Positions 62,600-64,000 of a stretch of DNA of 64,000 nucleotides are shown here, piece by piece. A program made the translations under genes and the position numbers. Within the stretch, counting starts at the first letter, position 1; each line of letters begins with the position of its first letter. The stretch is from assembly GCF_026262505.1 (NCBI RefSeq), contig NC_067207.1, forward strand, positions 6,642,252-6,706,251, in the 5' to 3' direction. Below the pieces are notes generated by a model, which was given only the letters and a program-made list of their open reading frames with translations, searched no databases and had not been told where the DNA came from. Origin of the DNA: Trichomonas vaginalis G3. Lineage: Eukaryota > Parabasalia > Trichomonadida > Trichomonadidae.

Positions 62600-62902
62600 T
62601 TTATTTGTTATTTATATTTCTGTTCTTATATTTTAAAATATTATCATTTAATATGTAAAACCAAATTTTATCGTATTTTTCGCATAGATTTTCTATATTT
62701 ATTTTATATCTCATTCATATTTTTTTTAAATCGACAATTATATGCATCAGAAAATCACATACTCACACATTATGGCTTAATGAACTTTACGAATTCTTAT
62801 TAGATATAACATGATATTTTTATAATTTTATTTAACAAACAAAGTAAAGATCCGTAATGAACAGTAAGATTTAAATGACAAAAAACAGCATATTATAATA
62901 TT
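62600..62902. other. Convergent intergenic region
   Basis: About 300 AT-rich bases between the hydrogenase stop and the 3' end of the small minus-strand gene. No feature is seen. Confidence 0.4.
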
Positions 62903-63367
62903 CTACTTTTTTTGTTTTGTGGGAACATTTGGGATATGAGGAAAAGAGAAATTTTGGTAGAATTGAGGATTATATGGAAGTCCAGGGCAATTGCAGTTCG
63001 GTAAATCTAAAGGTGGCGGAGTGAGGAGTGCTGGATTGATTTTTCTAAGTTTATTTGATTTGTTGTCAGGTAGTTGTGTAGCAATTGGAATGACATTACA
63101 ATTCAATTCTTTTGGAATATAATTATTTTGATTTTGTAAATCCATTTTTTGGATTTTGGATTTCATTCTACTTTTCCAGCATAGGAACATCTGATATTCT
63201 CTAGCATCAACTTCATACATCTTTTCTTGTTGAACATTCAAATCTTTATTTGAAGCTTTAAGGTTTGATAAAATATCTTTGGCATGGTTCAAATCTTCTT
63301 GTGTAGGGGGCTTACTGTTCTGCAATAAAGTCCTTTCATTGAAGAGAGCATTTTGCCAGTTATTCAT
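62903..63367 (-). CDS. Small hypothetical protein (154 aa)
   Basis: ATG at 63367 (MNNWQNALFNER), preceded on the minus strand by TTTCATCA, an Inr-like context. The N-terminal half is helical and probably coiled coil (HAKDILSNLKASNKDLNVQQ). The C-terminal half is Pro/Asn-rich (PALLTPPPLDLPNCNCPGLP, then NFSFPHIPN) and ends in a basic tail. No domain is recognised. Normal codon use and absence of an overlapping gene make it a probable gene. Confidence 0.6.
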   Translation of the reverse strand: MNNWQNALFNERTLLQNSKPPTQEDLNHAKDILSNLKASNKDLNVQQEKMYEVDAREYQMFLCWKSRMKSKIQKMDLQNQNNYIPKELNCNVIPIATQLPDNKSNKLRKINPALLTPPPLDLPNCNCPGLPYNPQFYQNFSFPHIPNVPTKQKK

Positions 63368-64000
63368 TGATGAAATAGTATCGAATGATCAATTCAGATA
63401 ATTTTTTCCCAAGATTCAAAATAAATTGAATACTGTTTTCCCAATTTCCCAATTCAATTTTTTCAATGAAAATACATTTAAAATACTAAATAGAATCTAA
63501 TATTTTAAAATACGATAATTGTTCAAAAGGTGACAATGAAATGTATTCCCTATTCAAATTGTACATTCTGCTTCCTCTAAGTCGTGAACAGATGCAAAAT
63601 CGATTTCCTCCAAAGGATTTAGTTTGATTTTAGAAATATATAACATATTTCATAGATTTATTGATATAAATACCAATCAAAATAATGTCGGAGAACAAAA
63701 TTCTAACATTTGAGGCTAGCGCTAAATAATTATCATCAAAATTTCATGCGTGGTACTTTTTTTGTATAGAAATCTGATAACTCTTAACATCATGCGGGAA
63801 TTAATCAATTAACGACAATTTTCTCACTTCACATGAAAATAATTACGAAATTGTTGTAGCTGATATCGAACACTTCATGTATTTCGGAAAAATAAGTGAA
63901 TGATTTTTGAATTGTTATGAAATGTTTTTGAGTAAATATTTATTGAACCAATGCCGAATAAAACAAAGAACACAATAATATTTTTAATGTTTTTTATTGT
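63368..64000. other. Intergenic to window end
   Basis: About 630 AT-rich bases with no supported feature. Confidence 0.4.

Overview
The window is nuclear DNA of a parabasalid protist, most likely Trichomonas vaginalis or a close relative. It is AT-rich and I saw no introns. It carries a long-form [FeFe] hydrogenase of the hydrogenosomal type, a 402-residue proline-rich G-alpha protein like the one known from T. vaginalis, a multi-span receptor-type class III cyclase, trichomonad ankyrin-repeat proteins and very large coiled-coil proteins. Several start codons are preceded within about 20 bases by a TCAYTW-like Inr, the trichomonad core promoter.

Layout. 1-3707: 3' part of a membrane adenylate cyclase, split by a frame change. 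3708-6750: gene-poor DNA with two hairpins, a thiol-peroxidase N-terminal remnant and a 187-bp palindromic MITE-like element. 6752-8582: an ankyrin gene whose last repeats are separated by blocks of a 37-bp minisatellite. 9556-23167 (minus strand): a 2265-residue coiled-coil protein, a pseudokinase and a 1678-residue protein of unknown function. 24180-26054: a polytopic GT-C-like membrane protein. 27086-34521: a 1.25-kb palindromic element, then a pogo/Tigger-like transposase ORF overlapping a 1475-codon ORF that joins a second transposase to ubiquitin-specific-protease (USP) domains. 36471-40723: coiled-coil protein, calcineurin-B-like EF-hand protein and a VPS9 protein. 40966-42224: second copy of the palindromic element. 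42266-45191: a broken ankyrin-repeat gene with recent 99-bp repeat expansion. 45850-46818: WD40 protein. 48366-55700: GC-richer hairpin repeats, including about 49 units of a 122-bp satellite in two arrays facing each other around a palindromic core. 57729-63367: G-alpha, an armadillo-like protein, the hydrogenase and a small hypothetical protein.

The most unusual content is (a) the transposase/USP polyprotein, which has one USP domain with an apparently intact Cys-His-Asp triad and two USP-like domains with the cysteine replaced, (b) the inverted 122-bp satellite, and (c) the minisatellite-split ankyrin gene. The cellular genes look like independent single-gene transcription units. I see no operon-like organisation beyond short intergenic distances.
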